Of a stretch of 64,000 bases of DNA, positions 62,440 through 64,000 are shown piece by piece. Positions within the stretch are counted from its first letter, which is position 1. Each line of letters begins with the position of its first letter. Below the pieces are notes generated by a model that worked only from the letters and a program-made list of their open reading frames with translations, ran no database searches and had not been told where the DNA came from. Made by a program: the position numbers and the translations under genes. Origin of the DNA: Azolla caroliniana (lineage: Eukaryota > Polypodiophyta); assembly GCA_043228905.1 (NCBI GenBank), contig JBHGNT010000008.1, forward strand, positions 11,780,001 through 11,844,000. The letters run 5' to 3'.

Positions 62440-62853
62440 TGTTATTCTCTGACCGGACAAGGCCTAACACAAGGTGTCATGGAGACACTTCACCAAAGGG
62501 TGATTACGGCATAGGATTAAGATTCAACGATTACACCAACTTACGTAGGTTACACGATTAGAATGCTTTGGTTAATTACACGCGTAAGATATAACAGTAA
62601 TTACAGAACGGAAATCAATACAGAAGTATAAACACCGTATGCTCTATTAATTATCCGCTGTGATTAAAATGGGGTCCGGGCCTTTAAATAGGTTTCCGGC
62701 CCGTAGTACAAAACGGTGCCTCTCGCACCTATTCGGGATCCGTCCGGATCTGGAACGGCATACCGTTTCCAGTCCGTCCGTCCACACTATGCTTATTACA
62801 ACCATACTTAATTCCTTCACTCCGTATTTTGGACTCCTTGCCGGCCGGTAACA
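62440..62853 (-). repeat. Element-H 5' LTR (414 bp)
   Basis: Same as 55047-55460 at an offset of 7,393 bp, with no difference found by eye. TATA-like motif at plus 62682-62690. Confidence 0.9.
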
Positions 62854-62858
62854 TCGTG
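62854..62858. repeat. Target-site duplication of element H, right (TCGTG)
   Basis: Pairs with 55042-55046. Confidence 0.9.
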
Positions 62859-64000
62859 GAACTTGAAGCCTATTCCGGTGCCACGGGTGCATATTCCGAA
62901 AATCAACGACTTACTCAAGGAGAAGGTGGCGATGGGGATTCTAGAACCATCAAAGGCTGCGTACTGAAATCCATAGTTTACGGTTCCGAAGAAGAATGGG
63001 TCACTCCGATTTATCCAAGACTTGCAACCGATGAACAAGGTCACGATCCGGAACTCCGGAGTCAGTTCGATAGTGGATGAATTTGCGGAAGCATTTTCCG
63101 GTCGTGCGATATACTCCATCAGAGACCTATACTCGGGGTATGACCAATTCCAACTAGCCGTGGAGAGCCGAGACATCACTACCATGCGGACACCGATAGG
63201 ATTAGTCCGGATGTGTACGCTACCACAAGGCGCGACGAACTCGGTCGCACATATGATGAATGCAATGAACAAGGTGCTTCGAGATTGCATTCCGGAGATA
63301 ACGATGCCATTCCTAGATGACATTCCAATGAAAGGATGCGCGGTAGAAGAAAAAGATGAAACTATGGATGATCGGGGATGCCGAAAGTTCGTAGTCGACC
63401 ATATTCGTGATTGCGAGAAAGTGCTTTGAAAATTAGAAGATGTGTACCTAACACTTTCCGGTGAGAAATCGGCATTCGAGCAAGAAGAAATATTGGTAGT
63501 CGGACATCTATGTGGGCCCTACGGCCTAAGACCGTCACCAACCAAGATTGATGTAGTTCAAGCTATGAAAGAAATATGCAAGTCACAATCCGAAATCCGA
63601 AGTTTTCTCGGAGCATGTGCATTCTACCACATATGGATTCCACACTATGCACATATTGCGAACCCACTCTATCACTTGTTGCGGAAGGGTAAGAAGTTCG
63701 AATGGAAACCGGAGCATACCAAAGCCGTGAAGAAGCTCAAGAAATCACTACGGAGGGCAAAAGCACTAAAGAAGCCGAACTATGACCCACCGATCATAGT
63801 AACGGTTGACACAAGTCCAACCGGAATCGGATGGGTCATCAATCAAGCCGATCCGGATGGTTCGCGATATCCGATCCGATTCGGAGCAAAGGTTCTCAAC
63901 GAAAGGCAACGCGGATAGTCAAAAGAGAATTATGGGGAGTCGTGTTGGCAATCAAATCGTATTGAGATTATTTGATCAGAGCCGAAGTAGTGATCGAAAC
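62859..64000 (+). pseudogene. Gypsy-G3 reverse transcriptase and RNase H, runs off the window
   Basis: Continues G3 after H. RT has L-Q-P-M-N-K-V-T-I-R, Y-S-G-Y-D-Q-F-Q-L, L-P-Q-G-A-T-N-S-V, F-L-D-D-I-P-M-K-G and F-L-G-A-C-A-F-Y-H. A TGA at 63427-63429 splits RT. RNase H starts with V-D-T-S-P-T-G-I-G-W and is broken by a short deletion near 63915 (R-Q-R-G then stop; G2 has R-Q-R-G-Y-A-Q-V-K). A frameshift near 62960 also disturbs the start. It supplies the reference for the RT/RNase H segment lost in G2. Confidence 0.85.

Larger units (their letters stand above)
55047..62853 (-). mobile_element. Element H: non-autonomous Tat/Athila-like gypsy element with two large intact ORFs
   Basis: Two 414-bp LTRs (TGTTATTC...GGTAACA on the plus strand) that read as identical, perfect TSD TCGTG. 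Minus-strand order: LTR, PBS, gag-protease ORF (62388-59467), integrase from its middle onward (59466-58557), an A-rich tract, a 979-codon ORF (58452-55513), LTR. RT, RNase H, the HHCC domain and the first catalytic Asp of integrase are absent. The integrase C-terminus (M-P-V-E-F, W-T-G-P-Y) resembles plant Tat/Athila lineages. Recent movement would need enzymes in trans. Confidence 0.88.

Overview
This window holds no recognisable host gene. It is a deeply nested block of LTR retrotransposons from a streptophyte, almost certainly a land plant. The Ty1/copia elements have primer-binding sites of the plant initiator-tRNA-Met type (TGGTATCAGAG). Ty3/gypsy lineages known from plants are present: chromodomain integrases and a Tat/Athila-like element. 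The species cannot be named from the sequence; a TE-rich genome, perhaps a seedless plant, is a guess.

Labels used here: copia elements K, B, A1, C, D, A2, E; gypsy elements G1, G2, G3, L (one clade, protease motif D-H-G), chromoviruses F and J, and Tat/Athila-like H. Shared breakpoints, LTR ends and target-site duplications (TSDs) give the order of insertion. The oldest layer is copia K (minus strand), visible at 24100-29179. On its left sits copia B (12994-15949 plus 23297-24099), which was itself hit by A1 and by G2 (15950-23296). A1 (765-1781 plus 10738-12993) was hit by C (1-764), G1 (1782-10056) and the truncated L (10059-10737). On the right of K sits copia D (29180-31236 plus 37225-40266), hit by A2 (31237-37224) and by J (40267-41168). 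J abuts G3 (41169-44170, 54793-55046, 62854-64000). G3 was hit by E (44171-54792, TSD CAAAA) and H (55047-62853, TSD TCGTG), and E was hit by F (44524-50283, TSD AAAGT). The deepest chain is K > D > J > G3 > E > F.

Most coding parts are decayed by stops, frameshifts, deletions and rearrangements. Two elements look young. A2 has an uninterrupted 1,358-codon gag-pol between LTRs that read as identical, and is followed by a second LTR-gag start (a truncated tandem dimer). H also has LTRs that read as identical and a perfect TSD, yet lacks RT, RNase H and the front of integrase. It keeps an intact 973-codon gag-protease ORF with three zinc knuckles and an intact 979-codon coiled-coil ORF of unknown function, so it looks like a trans-mobilised, non-autonomous element.

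Structures that ordinary annotation would miss include antisense tRNA-like sequences (A and B boxes) in the LTRs of five different gypsy elements, a five-copy 0.72-kb tandem array inside copia K, heat-shock-element-like motifs in the F LTR, a 193-bp inverted duplication in G2, and template-switch-like duplications at the G2 3' end.
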